DNA from: Bacteroidia bacterium
GTDB lineage: Bacteria > Bacteroidota > Bacteroidia > J057
DNA length: 64,000 nucleotides
Direction: 5' to 3'
NCBI GenBank assembly: GCA_030430575.1
Contig: JAUIKF010000006.1
Coordinates: 62,001-126,000 of the forward strand
The number at the start of each line of letters is the position of its first letter. Position 1 is the first letter of the stretch. The notes under the pieces are model-generated. The model did no database searches. It was not told where the DNA came from and worked only from the letters and a program-made list of their open reading frames with translations. This document shows positions 36,125 to 45,070 of the stretch, in pieces. Made by a program: the position numbers and the translations under genes.

Positions 36125-36613
36125 ATGAGTAAACAAGAACTAACAGAATTTGATGTTATCGTGGGCTTTGGGCATACCCATGTCAACCAAAACACTGCCG
36201 AATTCAAAGCGCTAAAAGCTGCTATCATAAAAGCCTCTAAGGAAATACCAGAACCTCAAAGGATAAGGAATCATTTATACTCTCAAAAACTAAAAATGGA
36301 GTCCTACCTCGCCAAAGAAAATCCCCCAGAAATCATCCCCGTCGGCACCTTCCTCAAGCGCTTCATAGAAGCCCTCAACATCACCAAAACCGCCTTCGCG
36401 GCTTATTTAGGCTATAAGGATAGTAACCTCAGTGCAGTCATGAACGGCAAGCGAAAGATTAACCTGGACCTGGCGTTGAAGCTGGGGAGTATCTTCTGCG
36501 TCGATCCTGCGCTGTGGTTGCAGGTGCAGAGCAAGAATGAGCTGTTGGCGATTTTGGCGGAGGACAAGGAGAAATATGCCAAGTATCAGTTGGCGGATTT
36601 ACTAGGCGAGTAG
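36125..36613 (+). CDS. HigA-like HTH protein, putative antitoxin
   Basis: A 162-residue protein whose C-terminal ~90 residues are a HigA-type Xre domain (PVGTFLKRFIEALNITKTAFAAYLGYKDSNLSAVMNGKRKINLDLALKLGSIFCVDPALWLQ). The N-terminal ~70 residues are an extra region with helix-forming sequence (AEFKALKAAIIKASKEIPEPQRIRNHL). The ATG at 36125, 4 bases after the GNAT-like stop, is the likely start, although the frame extends to 36107 with overlap. It probably represses its own operon and neutralises the upstream product. The last third is more GC-rich than its neighbours. Confidence 0.7.
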   Translation: MSKQELTEFDVIVGFGHTHVNQNTAEFKALKAAIIKASKEIPEPQRIRNHLYSQKLKMESYLAKENPPEIIPVGTFLKRFIEALNITKTAFAAYLGYKDSNLSAVMNGKRKINLDLALKLGSIFCVDPALWLQVQSKNELLAILAEDKEKYAKYQLADLLGE

Positions 36614-36673
36614 GGGAGGGGAAAAATTAGATTGAATTTGAGCTTGAATTTGATATTGCAGTTTTCATTTTTG

Positions 36674-37435
36674 TCACAACTTCCCTTCCACCTCAGGCAG
36701 CAATTCATCTCTGATCCAAGAAAAATTGGGCTCATAAGCTAGCGCCTTCCGATAAATGGCTAATGCCTTTTCTGGCTGGTCGGTTTCGGCCAGGGTTTTG
36801 CCGAGCCAAGCTAAGGCGTGAAGGTAAAGCCAATTGTGTTGGCGTTGAGTGGGGTTTTGGTCAAATAATTCGATCGCCTTCTTATAGGCTTCTATGGCTT
36901 CGGGCTTGCTGCCGCCAAATAGCCCCGGCGCATGGTAGCGCATATTGCCCAATTCCACCCAGGCGCTCGGGGAGCCTTGGCCAGTCTCTGTCGCCTTTTC
37001 GATATGGCTTTTGCTTTTGGGGCCTAGATAAATGGCTTTATAGGGCTTGATGCCTATTTCTAATCCGAGGAGGGCGCCCAAAAGTGCATGGCCTTGCGCT
37101 TCATAGGCTGGCATTTTCAGCAGCTTTTTGGCAAGGTTCTGGGCCTCGTCTAACATATCAAAAGCGACCTCTTTTTCCTCTATACTAAGGTGGTACCCGA
37201 TCAACCCATATTTTGCCAAAATCAATTCGTACAGACATTTCGCGTCTTGTTCTCCACTTTGTTGAAAAGCAGCTTCCAGGCCATTTATTCCATCAATCCA
37301 CAGTTCGTAGTCTTTTTCTAAGTAGGCAGTATAGACCATTTGAAAGTTAGATTGAGGGCTTGTGTGTTGGGAAAAAAGGCCCGATTGGAGAAAAAGGGCA
37401 AATACAAATAGGCAAATTGATCGGGGAAATTGCAT
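36674..37435 (-). CDS. Exported tetratricopeptide-repeat protein
   Basis: A 253-residue protein with a signal peptide (to SGLFSQ, residue ~22). Helical repeats follow; the clearest TPR units are EAIEAYKKAIELFDQNPTQRQHNWLYLHALAWLGKTL and PEKALAIYRKALAYEPNFSWIRDEL near the C terminus. The blocks GALLGLEIGIKPYKAIYLGPKSKSHIEKA and WVELGNMRYHAPGLFGGSKPEAIEAY recall a Bacteroidota family of periplasmic TPR proteins without known function. The gene stands alone in the minus direction, convergent with the putative antitoxin gene. Confidence 0.75.
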   Translation of the reverse strand: MQFPRSICLFVFALFLQSGLFSQHTSPQSNFQMVYTAYLEKDYELWIDGINGLEAAFQQSGEQDAKCLYELILAKYGLIGYHLSIEEKEVAFDMLDEAQNLAKKLLKMPAYEAQGHALLGALLGLEIGIKPYKAIYLGPKSKSHIEKATETGQGSPSAWVELGNMRYHAPGLFGGSKPEAIEAYKKAIELFDQNPTQRQHNWLYLHALAWLGKTLAETDQPEKALAIYRKALAYEPNFSWIRDELLPEVEGKL

Positions 37436-37479
37436 GGTGTTAAGTTTTCCTGCAAACTTTATTTTCTCTGAAATTGTTG

Positions 37480-38187
37480 TTACCAGCCCAAATCTTCTGC
37501 AAAGCCCAAATCAATGTCTTGGTACCATCGTAATTCTCCCTTCAGGAGGAATCGATTCACGCGCAATAATTCCTCGTGGGTAGGCGTGTGCACATCCATC
37601 GGGATACGAATGATGCGTGGATCATCTTTGGCAAAGGGGGCGGGCACTTTAGCTTGAAATAATAACCCCCAAAGGCGGGCCGTACAACTGATAAACAACT
37701 TTTCTGGCGGCTCATATTCCTCCCAGTCGGTAAGGTATTCATTGATCTCCTCAAAAAACCGCACGGTATTGGCCAGGCGAACGCGGGAACCTGCTTTGGA
37801 CTTGCCTCGCGTGTTGAGGTAATTGATTTGGGCTTTGCCTTGTTTCCGTCGTGTCATATACTTCTTGATGGTCTTGTGGAGACGGACTTCGCCTTCTTCA
37901 AAGAACCCTAAGGCCGCTGCCCCTGCCTGCATAAGCAGAATAGTATAGGTAGGAATGTCATCAATATTTTCCTTAGAAATAAAATCTAACACCGTTATGG
38001 TTTCGTTTTCTATCGGCAAGAAAGGCAGGGGAGGTCTGAACTCGAATAGCTTTTCATTTTGATCATCTAGACACAAGACAACTTGACGCTTTACATCTAA
38101 TTCGCAATAGAGGTCGCTCCTTTCCTGGCCTAGGTATTCGAGAAACTCATGCGAAGCATGATAATCGAGGTATTGGGTTGAGTTCAT
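37480..38187 (-). CDS. VLRF1-like (Vms1/ANKZF1-type) putative peptidyl-tRNA hydrolase
   Basis: A 235-residue cytoplasmic protein. The middle reads AALGFFEEGEVRLHKTIKKYMTRRKQGKAQ, followed by RGKSKAGSRVRLANTVRFFEEINEYL. A basic KxGxxQ block followed by an AG-[SA]-x-R-x-R segment and a long helix is the arrangement of the eRF1-related VLRF1 domain, whose Gln cleaves peptidyl-tRNA on stalled 60S subunits in Vms1 and ANKZF1. Bacteroidota-specific VLRF1 families have been described from comparative genomics; this looks like one. A role in ribosome rescue is inferred. It is divergent from the cyclophilin gene, 71 bases apart. Confidence 0.6.
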   Translation of the reverse strand: MNSTQYLDYHASHEFLEYLGQERSDLYCELDVKRQVVLCLDDQNEKLFEFRPPLPFLPIENETITVLDFISKENIDDIPTYTILLMQAGAAALGFFEEGEVRLHKTIKKYMTRRKQGKAQINYLNTRGKSKAGSRVRLANTVRFFEEINEYLTDWEEYEPPEKLFISCTARLWGLLFQAKVPAPFAKDDPRIIRIPMDVHTPTHEELLRVNRFLLKGELRWYQDIDLGFAEDLGW

Positions 38188-38258
38188 GGTTGGTTTTTTA
38201 TTACTTCGCAGCTGTCTTATACCGCCCTAAATTACCAGATAGATTAATTAACCCATTT

Positions 38259-38903
38259 ATGAAATTGAAATTTGTCGTCTTTTGCCTATTGTTTTTGGCC
38301 ATTTGTGTGCAGCCATTGGTAGCTCAGGAAAAAAATACTGAGAAGAAAAGCAAAAAAGACTATGTCTTTACCCTCACAACCAAATTTGGCGATATCCATT
38401 TTGTTCTCTTTGAGGAAACACCTATTCACCGTGAAAACTTTCTGAAACTGACGGAAGAAGGCTTTTATGACAGCCTGCTCTTTCATCGGGTGATCAATAA
38501 ATTTATGATCCAGGGAGGAGACCCAACCACAAGACCTGGCCTAAAAAACCCCAAGCCTACACCTTTTTCCGATTCCACGACTTTGCCAGCTGAGATACAC
38601 CCCGAGCTGAAACACAAAAAAGGAGCTGTGGCTGCTGCGCGGATTGGAGGCGGCATTAACCCTAATAAGCGATCTAGCAATTCGCAGTTCTATATTGTTC
38701 AAAATGATAGAGGTACGCCCCATTTGGATGGTGGGTATACCGTATTTGGGCAAGTGATTCAAGGACTAGATGTCGTGGATATGATAGCAAAGCAAAAAAC
38801 TAGACGCGATCGCCCAAAGGACCCTATCTATATGGTGATCACTGTCAAGAAGATGAGCAAAAAGAAGATTACGAAGACGTATGGGTATACTTACGAATCT
38901 TAA
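38259..38903 (+). CDS. Exported cyclophilin-type peptidyl-prolyl isomerase
   Basis: A 214-residue isomerase that speeds proline cis-trans changes in secreted proteins. An N-terminal signal peptide (MKLKFVVFCLLFLAICVQPLVAQ) is followed by a bacterial cyclophilin domain: FGDIHFVLFEETPIHRENFLKL, FHRVINKFMIQGGDP (catalytic Arg in FHRV), SSNSQFYIVQND and GGYTVFGQVIQGLDVVD. An upstream in-frame ATG at 38178 would add 27 residues ahead of the signal peptide and is rejected. It converges on rseP across a shared terminator. Confidence 0.93.
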   Translation: MKLKFVVFCLLFLAICVQPLVAQEKNTEKKSKKDYVFTLTTKFGDIHFVLFEETPIHRENFLKLTEEGFYDSLLFHRVINKFMIQGGDPTTRPGLKNPKPTPFSDSTTLPAEIHPELKHKKGAVAAARIGGGINPNKRSSNSQFYIVQNDRGTPHLDGGYTVFGQVIQGLDVVDMIAKQKTRRDRPKDPIYMVITVKKMSKKKITKTYGYTYES

Positions 38904-38905
38904 TA

Positions 38906-38960
38906 TTTTTTTGAATCATTGTAGCCTGAGCTTGTCGAAGGCTACAATGATTCAAAAAAA
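38906..38960. terminator. Bidirectional terminator between cyclophilin gene and rseP
   Basis: Perfect 21-bp stem: T7 then GAATCATTGTAGCC (38906-38926) pairs with 38940-38960. The 13-base loop holds GAGCTTGTCGAA, a motif that recurs as a small interspersed repeat elsewhere in the window. Poly-T on both strands and position between two convergent stops fit bidirectional termination. Confidence 0.85.
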
Positions 38961-40463
38961 TCAATTGAAAAATGACTGGATGGCGTCATTAAATATCACA
39001 AAGGCCATTAGTCCAAGGACCAATAATAGCCCTACTTGCTGCGCAATCATTCGTACCTTCAAAGAAGGTTCGCGGCGTGTGATGCCTTCGTAGATCAAGA
39101 AGACTAGGTGTCCTCCATCGAGGGCTGGAATTGGGAGGATATTCATCAAGGCCAGAATCATGCTCAGGACCCCTGTGAATCGCAAAAAACCCCGCCAGCC
39201 GTCTGCTTCAAAGAGGTCAAAGAGGGCATTGGCTATCCGAATAGGGCCTTGCAGCAATTTTCGGGTCTCCACTTGCGGTTCTGCTAATCGCACTAAGCCT
39301 TGTGCTTGAGACCTAACCACGCCAAATGCAGCCGCAGTCCCTGGTCCAAATGCTTCAAAGAAGGAGTAGGCTATGTGTTCAGTCTGCCCTTTGAAGTATT
39401 CACTTTGGTAACTGCCTATATTCAACTTATATGCTGAGTCGAGGACAGCACTTGTTTGAAGGATTTTTCCTTCTCTTTCATAGCTGATAGCTATATTTCG
39501 GTTGCCTGAGGCTATTTTGGGCCCTTGTAAATACGCGATGATATCGCTGAATAAGGGGATAGATACCGAATCTAGGGTAAGCAGTTTATCTCCTTTTCTC
39601 AAGCCTGCTTTATAAGCAACGCTTGAAGTATCCATAGTCAAATAAGGAGGGATATCGGGAATGAATAGCGCATTGATTATTTCTTTATCTGCGAGCCAAT
39701 TGATGGCAGTAGCTGGGATCGGGATGTCAACCGTAGATCCGCCCCGTTTGACGGTATAATACCCTAGTCGAGTGATTTGATCGGCCGTAAATTCATCTAA
39801 ATACTGGAGTTCCTCTCCATTATAAGCAACCGGCATATCGCCTGTTTGGAAGCCTAATTTTTCTCCAATGGTATTGTCAAATACCAATACGCCATTTTTA
39901 AGCGCATGTAGCGGCAGGTGGGTATCGCCATAGGTCCATTTGAACATGGAGAATATCAGAATTCCCAAGAGGATATTCATGATGACGCCACCACTCATGA
40001 CAATCATGCGCTGCCAGACGGGTTTGGAACGAAATTCATAGTCTCGCGCCTCAAATTCGCCAGGAACTCCCGCTTCGCGTGCTTTCTCTCGCTCGATGAA
40101 CTCATCATCCAGTGACTCATCGATCATGCCAGCGATCTTCACATAACCGCCAAGAGGTGTCGCACCGACCTGGTACTCTGTATCTCCTTTTTTGATGGAA
40201 AAGATTTTTGGCGGAAAACCGATAGAGAAGGTGTCGACCCGCATGCCAAACATGCGTGCGGTCAAGAAATGCCCCAATTCATGGATCGTCACTAGGATGG
40301 TAATGCCTAGCAGCATCAGACCAATCGTCTTGAAAATGTCCAAGACAAATTGTTCTTCCCCTGTTATGAATCCGGCTAGCAGGGAACCTAATATGATTAC
40401 CCCAAATATCAAAAACCCGCGAAAACTCCCCTTTTTGGGCGCACTGTTTGTCTGCTCACTCAT
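38961..40463 (-). CDS. rseP: Site-2 zinc protease RseP
   Basis: A 500-residue intramembrane metalloprotease that cleaves anti-sigma factors and leftover signal peptides within the membrane. HELGH (residues 61-65, His61, Glu62, His65) lies in the first conserved span, two PDZ-like regions follow (around residues 195-260 and 270-340), and NILPIPALDGGHL near the C terminus supplies the third zinc ligand (Asp of LDG). The N-terminal ~45 residues before the active-site helix are longer than in E. coli RseP. Its start overlaps the preceding membrane-protein gene by 8 bases, so it is co-transcribed with that gene and dxr. Confidence 0.93.
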   Translation of the reverse strand: MSEQTNSAPKKGSFRGFLIFGVIILGSLLAGFITGEEQFVLDIFKTIGLMLLGITILVTIHELGHFLTARMFGMRVDTFSIGFPPKIFSIKKGDTEYQVGATPLGGYVKIAGMIDESLDDEFIEREKAREAGVPGEFEARDYEFRSKPVWQRMIVMSGGVIMNILLGILIFSMFKWTYGDTHLPLHALKNGVLVFDNTIGEKLGFQTGDMPVAYNGEELQYLDEFTADQITRLGYYTVKRGGSTVDIPIPATAINWLADKEIINALFIPDIPPYLTMDTSSVAYKAGLRKGDKLLTLDSVSIPLFSDIIAYLQGPKIASGNRNIAISYEREGKILQTSAVLDSAYKLNIGSYQSEYFKGQTEHIAYSFFEAFGPGTAAAFGVVRSQAQGLVRLAEPQVETRKLLQGPIRIANALFDLFEADGWRGFLRFTGVLSMILALMNILPIPALDGGHLVFLIYEGITRREPSLKVRMIAQQVGLLLVLGLMAFVIFNDAIQSFFN

Positions 40464-40980
40464 GACTTTTTTCTTCTTTTAGCTCTTTCAAGGCTTGTTT
40501 CGCCTCAGGAACCAGATTTTCGCTCAATTTCTCCTTTATTTCTGCATTTGACAAATGCTCGAACTTCTCTTTAAAGTGATCTACCCGTAATCTTGTTTCC
40601 GAAGCGAGGATTTCATCTGATTTTCCAACTAATTGGCGGAGTGTTGGAATGACTTTTTCTTTGTGAATCCATGCAAAAACCCCAGTGATGACGAAAGGAA
40701 TAATCTGAATTTTTAGAGTTGCTATTGATATCCCAATATCTATTTTTTTAGGGAGGTCGATAATGGAAATAGTTATAAAAACTAACGTAAAGGCCATTAC
40801 ATATCGATAGATCCTTTTGTGAAGGAAAAATAGGGCAATCGAACATACTAACATCCCTAGCCCAATCTGATATTGATAGCTGAGGTCATTCAAAATAGCC
40901 AATTGACTAAGGGTTTTTTCAAGTGTGAAAAAAAGCAAAAGAATGATTGGGATAAACTCAATTAGGTCTTGTTTCTTCAT
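40456..40980 (-). CDS. Small membrane protein of unknown function
   Basis: A 174-residue product with four or five hydrophobic segments in the first ~110 residues (e.g. FIPIILLLFFTLEK, IGLGMLVCSIALFFL, YVMAFTLVFITISII, IIPFVITGVFAWI) and a charged helical tail (ILASETRLRVDHFKEKFEHLSNAEIKEKLSENLVPEAKQALKEL). Family not recognised. It lies between dxr (9-base gap) and rseP (8-base overlap), so translational coupling is likely and a membrane-quality or envelope role would fit the context, but that is speculative. Confidence 0.7.
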   Translation of the reverse strand: MKKQDLIEFIPIILLLFFTLEKTLSQLAILNDLSYQYQIGLGMLVCSIALFFLHKRIYRYVMAFTLVFITISIIDLPKKIDIGISIATLKIQIIPFVITGVFAWIHKEKVIPTLRQLVGKSDEILASETRLRVDHFKEKFEHLSNAEIKEKLSENLVPEAKQALKELKEEKSHE

Positions 40981-40989
40981 AATACCTTG

Positions 40990-42147
40990 CTATTTGATTT
41001 CATCATTTACCCACCTTCTGGTCTGTTCATCCACTTCCACCAACGACTTAATTCCAGGATTGGGGTTATGGGGCAATGTATGCATAGCAGCTTCATTGAG
41101 TTCTGCGATTTCCAGGAAGCTTATCTTGCCATCCCGAAAAAGCTTATTCGTAACCTCATTGGCCGCATTCAGGATGCAGGCACTATTGCCGCCTTTCTCC
41201 AATGCATCATAAGCCAGTTGCAAATTCTTAAAAACTTGCTTGTCTGGCGGCTCAAATGTGAGGGTAGGGTAGGACAAAAAATCAAAACGAGGTATCTCGT
41301 TTTGCAATCGGCTAGGATACCCCAGTGCATATTGAATAGGCACGCGCATATCTGGCAGGCCCATTTGGGCTTTCATGCTTGAATCTTTGAATTGCACGAT
41401 GGAGTGCAATATGGATTGAGGGTGCACAATTACGTCTATTTGATCAGTTGTGAGGTCAAAGAGCCATTTGGCTTCAATTACTTCCAACCCCTTATTCATC
41501 ATCGAAGCCGAATCAATGGTGATTTTGGCCCCCATTTCCCAGTTGGGATGTTTAAGGGCCTGAGCTACGGTGACTTCTGACAATTGTTTATGTGTGTAGC
41601 CGCGAAAAGGTCCCCCTGAGGCGGTTAAATAAATTTTTTCGATACTACCTTCAGGTTCTCCCACAAGGCATTGGAATAAGGCAGAATGCTCACTATCTAC
41701 CGGAATGATCTCCGTTTTGTGGAGTTTGGTTAATTCACCTATAACCTCACCCGCCACAACCAAGGTTTCTTTATTCGCCAGGGCGATGTCTTTGCCAGCT
41801 CTGATCGCACTGATCGTCGGCTTTAATCCTGCAAACCCTACCAAGGCCGTCAAAACAATGTCTATGTCAGGAAGTGTCACGACTTCTTCTAAGGCTTCTG
41901 CTCCCGCAGAGACCAGGGTGTCTTGCCCATCAAGCGCACCCTTTACTTTGGCGTAAAGTGATTCATTGGTGATAACAACCCTGCCCGGCTTAAATCGCCT
42001 GGCCTGTTCAATGAGCAAATCAGCATTATTATTTGCTGTGAGGACAGAAACAACAAAGTGATCGGGATGCTGAAGGAGAATGTCTAATGTTTGTGTGCCA
42101 ATGGAGCCTGTAGACCCTAAAATGGCAATATGCTTTTTTTTCTGCAT
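40990..42147 (-). CDS. dxr: 1-Deoxy-D-xylulose 5-phosphate reductoisomerase
   Basis: Second step of the non-mevalonate isoprenoid pathway: rearranges and reduces DXP to MEP with NADPH and a divalent metal. The 385-residue product opens with the NADPH-binding IAILGSTGSIGTQTLDIL; ANKETLVVAGE and PVDSEHSALFQC carry the metal and substrate residues; LTASGGPFRGYT, GAKITIDSASMMNKGLEVIEAKWLF and VHPQSILHSIVQFKD match the family throughout. It heads the dxr-membrane protein-rseP operon; dxr next to rseP is a common bacterial arrangement. Confidence 0.97.
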   Translation of the reverse strand: MQKKKHIAILGSTGSIGTQTLDILLQHPDHFVVSVLTANNNADLLIEQARRFKPGRVVITNESLYAKVKGALDGQDTLVSAGAEALEEVVTLPDIDIVLTALVGFAGLKPTISAIRAGKDIALANKETLVVAGEVIGELTKLHKTEIIPVDSEHSALFQCLVGEPEGSIEKIYLTASGGPFRGYTHKQLSEVTVAQALKHPNWEMGAKITIDSASMMNKGLEVIEAKWLFDLTTDQIDVIVHPQSILHSIVQFKDSSMKAQMGLPDMRVPIQYALGYPSRLQNEIPRFDFLSYPTLTFEPPDKQVFKNLQLAYDALEKGGNSACILNAANEVTNKLFRDGKISFLEIAELNEAAMHTLPHNPNPGIKSLVEVDEQTRRWVNDEIK

Positions 42148-42258
42148 GTAGCGATTATTGCTTATGCAAGCTAAAAACAGGTAGCTTGTATATCAAGTTT
42201 TTTGTGTTTTCTTGAAATTTTGAATAAGATTAGGCTCTCAATTAAGAAATATACCCAA

Positions 42259-43668
42259 ATGGCAAGTAGATCTGGTTTTTCAAGCCGCATAGGCTTCATC
42301 GCAGCCGCAGCAGGTTCCGCTGTAGGATTAGGCAATATCTGGCGGTTTCCCTACGAGACAGGAAGCAACGGAGGCGGAGCTTTTTTGTTCATCTACCTGA
42401 TATGTACCCTCATCATTGGGTTCCCTTTGATCGTAGGCGAAATAGCCGTAGGTCGGCGCGCACAGGCCAATCCTTATGGCTCCTATAACCTGCTCGGTGG
42501 AAAGCGTTGGGCTTTGGTAGGCTTATTTGGAGTCCTGTGCGGCATCATGATTTTGTCATTTTACAATGTAGTGGCAGGGTGGGCCTTTGGACACTTTATG
42601 AGCACTGCCTTTGGCGATTTGCTCAATAAGCCCTCCTTCGATGGGCATTTTGGGGAATATGCCTCTACCATTGGCTCCAACCTGCTGGTATCGCTTGCTT
42701 TCATGGGGCTTACTGCTTTCATTGTCATGAGAGGGGTCCAAAAAGGAATTGAAGCAGCTTCTAAATTGTTGATGCCTTTTTTATTCGTTATTCTTCTTGG
42801 TTTGATTGTCTACGGACTGACCTTAGATGGGGCAATGAAGGGAGTAGAGTACTATTTGGTTCCAGATTTTAGTAAAATAAATCTTGGGACTGTTTTCAGT
42901 GCGATGGGGCAGGCCTTTTTCTCCTTATCCCTGGGGATGGGGGCACTAATCACCTATGGTTCATATTTTAGTAAAAAAGATAATATCGTCACTTCTGCTG
43001 CCATCGTGACAGTTGTAGACGTGAGCGTTGCATTTTTAGCTGGGCTACTGATTCTCCCTTTGGTTTTTTCACAAGGCTTAGAGCCAGGGGCTGGCCCAGG
43101 ACTGGTTTTTGAAGCATTGCCAGGTGTATTCCAAAGCATGGGTCCCATGGTAGGTCGTGTGATAGGCGGGTTATTTTTCCTGCTTCTCTGTGTGGCAGCT
43201 CTGACTTCTACCGTTTCTCTGTTGGAAGTTCCTGTAGCCTATTTAGTGGATGAGAGAAAATGGAAAAGAGGACCAGTTGTAATAGGGTTAGCGGCATTGA
43301 TCTTTTTAGTAGGGCTCCCTACGATGTATTCTTTTGGCGGCGGCGATTTCTTCACCAATTTCCTGCAATACTATAATGCAGGTGCCAATGGTCCTGAGCT
43401 CGTAGACAAATCATTTTACGATATCATAGATGATATTTTCAGCAATATAGGCCTTCCGCTAGGGGGATTCCTGCTAAGTATCTTTATCGCAACCAAATGG
43501 AAGACCAGTAATCTATCTGACGAAATCACAAGTGGATTTGAAAATTATAAAGGATCTATTGCGGAGAAATTCATCAATTTGATGATCACGGTTATTTGCC
43601 CATTAGTCTTATTCCTGATTGTCCTTTCAACCATTTTGCTCAAATTCTTTGGCGTAGCGCTGATTTAG
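42259..43668 (+). CDS. Sodium:neurotransmitter symporter (NSS) family transporter
   Basis: A 469-residue transporter with about eleven or twelve membrane spans that would import an amino acid or related amine with Na+. SRIGFIAAAAGSAVGLGNIWRFPYETGSNGGGAF is the NSS signature, with unwound TM1 and GLGNIWRFPY Na+/substrate residues. FFSLSLGMGALITYGSYF corresponds to TM6, and LTSTVSLLEV to TM8. The frame opens upstream at a TTG (42202), but the ATG at 42259 gives the standard short N terminus. It is divergent from dxr. The substrate is not predictable. Confidence 0.92.
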   Translation: MASRSGFSSRIGFIAAAAGSAVGLGNIWRFPYETGSNGGGAFLFIYLICTLIIGFPLIVGEIAVGRRAQANPYGSYNLLGGKRWALVGLFGVLCGIMILSFYNVVAGWAFGHFMSTAFGDLLNKPSFDGHFGEYASTIGSNLLVSLAFMGLTAFIVMRGVQKGIEAASKLLMPFLFVILLGLIVYGLTLDGAMKGVEYYLVPDFSKINLGTVFSAMGQAFFSLSLGMGALITYGSYFSKKDNIVTSAAIVTVVDVSVAFLAGLLILPLVFSQGLEPGAGPGLVFEALPGVFQSMGPMVGRVIGGLFFLLLCVAALTSTVSLLEVPVAYLVDERKWKRGPVVIGLAALIFLVGLPTMYSFGGGDFFTNFLQYYNAGANGPELVDKSFYDIIDDIFSNIGLPLGGFLLSIFIATKWKTSNLSDEITSGFENYKGSIAEKFINLMITVICPLVLFLIVLSTILLKFFGVALI

Positions 43669-43698
43669 GCAGAATAATTTTGAATGATTGAATGCTTG

Positions 43699-43717
43699 CC
43701 CTGAGTTCGTCGAAGGG
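43699..43717. repeat. Short REP-like element CCCTGAGTTCGTCGAAGGG
   Basis: A 19-base imperfect palindrome after the transporter gene, a variant of the same GAGCTTGTCGAAG motif found at 38926-38940 and, inverted, at 48310-48320. It could form a small hairpin. Confidence 0.55.
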
Positions 43718-43782
43718 TTGAATTTTGAATGGCAATCCCAAAGCCCTAATTTCGCCTCTCCACACCCCCTCTGAATTCACAT

Positions 43783-43829
43783 AATTTTACTTAAAGCGCA
43801 TTTTGAAAAAATGTGCTTTAAATAAAATT
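43783..43829. terminator. AT-rich hairpin ahead of the serine hydrolase gene
   Basis: About 22 bases from 43783 (AATTTTACTTAAAGCGCATT...) pair with the stretch ending at 43829, with two mismatches and a small loop. An outer pairing (AATTCACA with TGTGAATT) may extend it. It could be a terminator for the symporter gene or a regulatory structure for the next gene. Confidence 0.45.
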
Positions 43830-43897
43830 ATTGGCATAATTTGTGAATTATAATTGTGTGAATTTTTTTTAGGTATAACATTTCAACGGTTTGAAGT

Positions 43898-45070
43898 ATG
43901 TGGTTGCGAGGAGTTTTGTTAGTTCTCATCGCTGGTCTATTCTTGTCATGGGGAAGCGCGGAGCAGGAAAATATGAACACGAGGGTCGATTTGGTTCCCC
44001 AAATGGATACCCTTTTGTCAATGGCCGACCTTCCGTCTGAGGCGCTTTATTCCATGCCAGATCCCGTGTATACTACTGATAATCAGTGGGACAGCGTTTT
44101 TTCACGTTTGCAAAAACGAGCTGGATTTAACGGAACGGTTTTAATCGCAGAGCGTGGTGAAGTGGTCCATGCAGGTGCCTATGGATATGGCCATCATCGA
44201 CGCAAAGACACCCTGGAGCTATCCTCTTCCTTTCAGCTTGCATCAGTCTCCAAGATGTTTACTGCCGTAGCCATAATGTTGTTGTATGAGGCAAAAAGAC
44301 TTGATTTCGACAAGCCAGTCCAGGAATACATTCCAGAATTTCCTTATGATAATATCACCGTTCGGCACCTACTAAATCATAGGGCAGGGCTTCCTCGCTA
44401 TATGTGGCTGGCTGAAAAGCATTGGGATACCCAAAAAATCCTTACAAATGAAGATGTCCTATGTTTGTATAATGACCACAAGCCCAACCTCTTCTTTAAG
44501 CCTGGCACACGCTTTCATTATTGCAACACCAATTACGCCTTTCTTGCGCTCGTCGTTGAGCGTATCAGCCAAATGTCCTTTCAGGAATTTGCTGATACCT
44601 ATATCTTCGAGCCTTTGAAGATGGAAAATAGCTTTGTCTTAGACCTCAAAAAAGAGCAAAAAGCAGCTGATGAAGTCATCGGCTATCGCCGCCGCCGGAG
44701 AGGCTACTTGGCTGTTCCCAAGGATTTTCTTGATGGGGTGGTAGGGGATAAGGGCGTTTATGCCAGTGTCAAGGACCTATTTTTGCTAGATCGCGCATTT
44801 TATGGCGATGCGCTGCTGAGTCACGAGACCTTATCAGTCGCATATACAGGCGGAAGCCCAGAGCTTCGAAACCATAATTATGGATTTGGGTGGCGCATGC
44901 AGACACAGCGGGAAGGCATTATTTACCATTTTGGGTGGTGGCGAGGATTTCGATCCTGCTTTATCCGCGATATCTATAGCCTCCGTACGATGATCATCCT
45001 TTCCAATCACGATCACATCCGTAGAAATCTCAGCTTCTGGGACCTGTTTTGCCAGTTTGAAGGCCCGTAG
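43898..45070 (+). CDS. Serine hydrolase of the beta-lactamase/penicillin-binding fold
   Basis: A 390-residue exported enzyme (N-terminal signal segment to about WGSAEQ, residue 23). The catalytic SxxK is Ser116-Val-Ser-Lys119 in QLASVSKMFTAV, the second motif is Tyr208-Cys-Asn210 in FHYCNTNYAFL, and a late HFGWWRGF replaces the KTG box, as in class C-like esterases and D-aminopeptidases. It probably hydrolyses an ester or amide outside the cytoplasm; a true beta-lactamase role is not indicated. The ATG at 43898 follows an AT-rich leader. Confidence 0.88.
   Translation: MWLRGVLLVLIAGLFLSWGSAEQENMNTRVDLVPQMDTLLSMADLPSEALYSMPDPVYTTDNQWDSVFSRLQKRAGFNGTVLIAERGEVVHAGAYGYGHHRRKDTLELSSSFQLASVSKMFTAVAIMLLYEAKRLDFDKPVQEYIPEFPYDNITVRHLLNHRAGLPRYMWLAEKHWDTQKILTNEDVLCLYNDHKPNLFFKPGTRFHYCNTNYAFLALVVERISQMSFQEFADTYIFEPLKMENSFVLDLKKEQKAADEVIGYRRRRRGYLAVPKDFLDGVVGDKGVYASVKDLFLLDRAFYGDALLSHETLSVAYTGGSPELRNHNYGFGWRMQTQREGIIYHFGWWRGFRSCFIRDIYSLRTMIILSNHDHIRRNLSFWDLFCQFEGP

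Noticed and set aside
43898-45070. Antibiotic-resistance beta-lactamase
   Set aside because: SxxK and YxN are present, but the HxG motif and overall pattern fit general serine esterases or peptidases of this fold; no resistance context.
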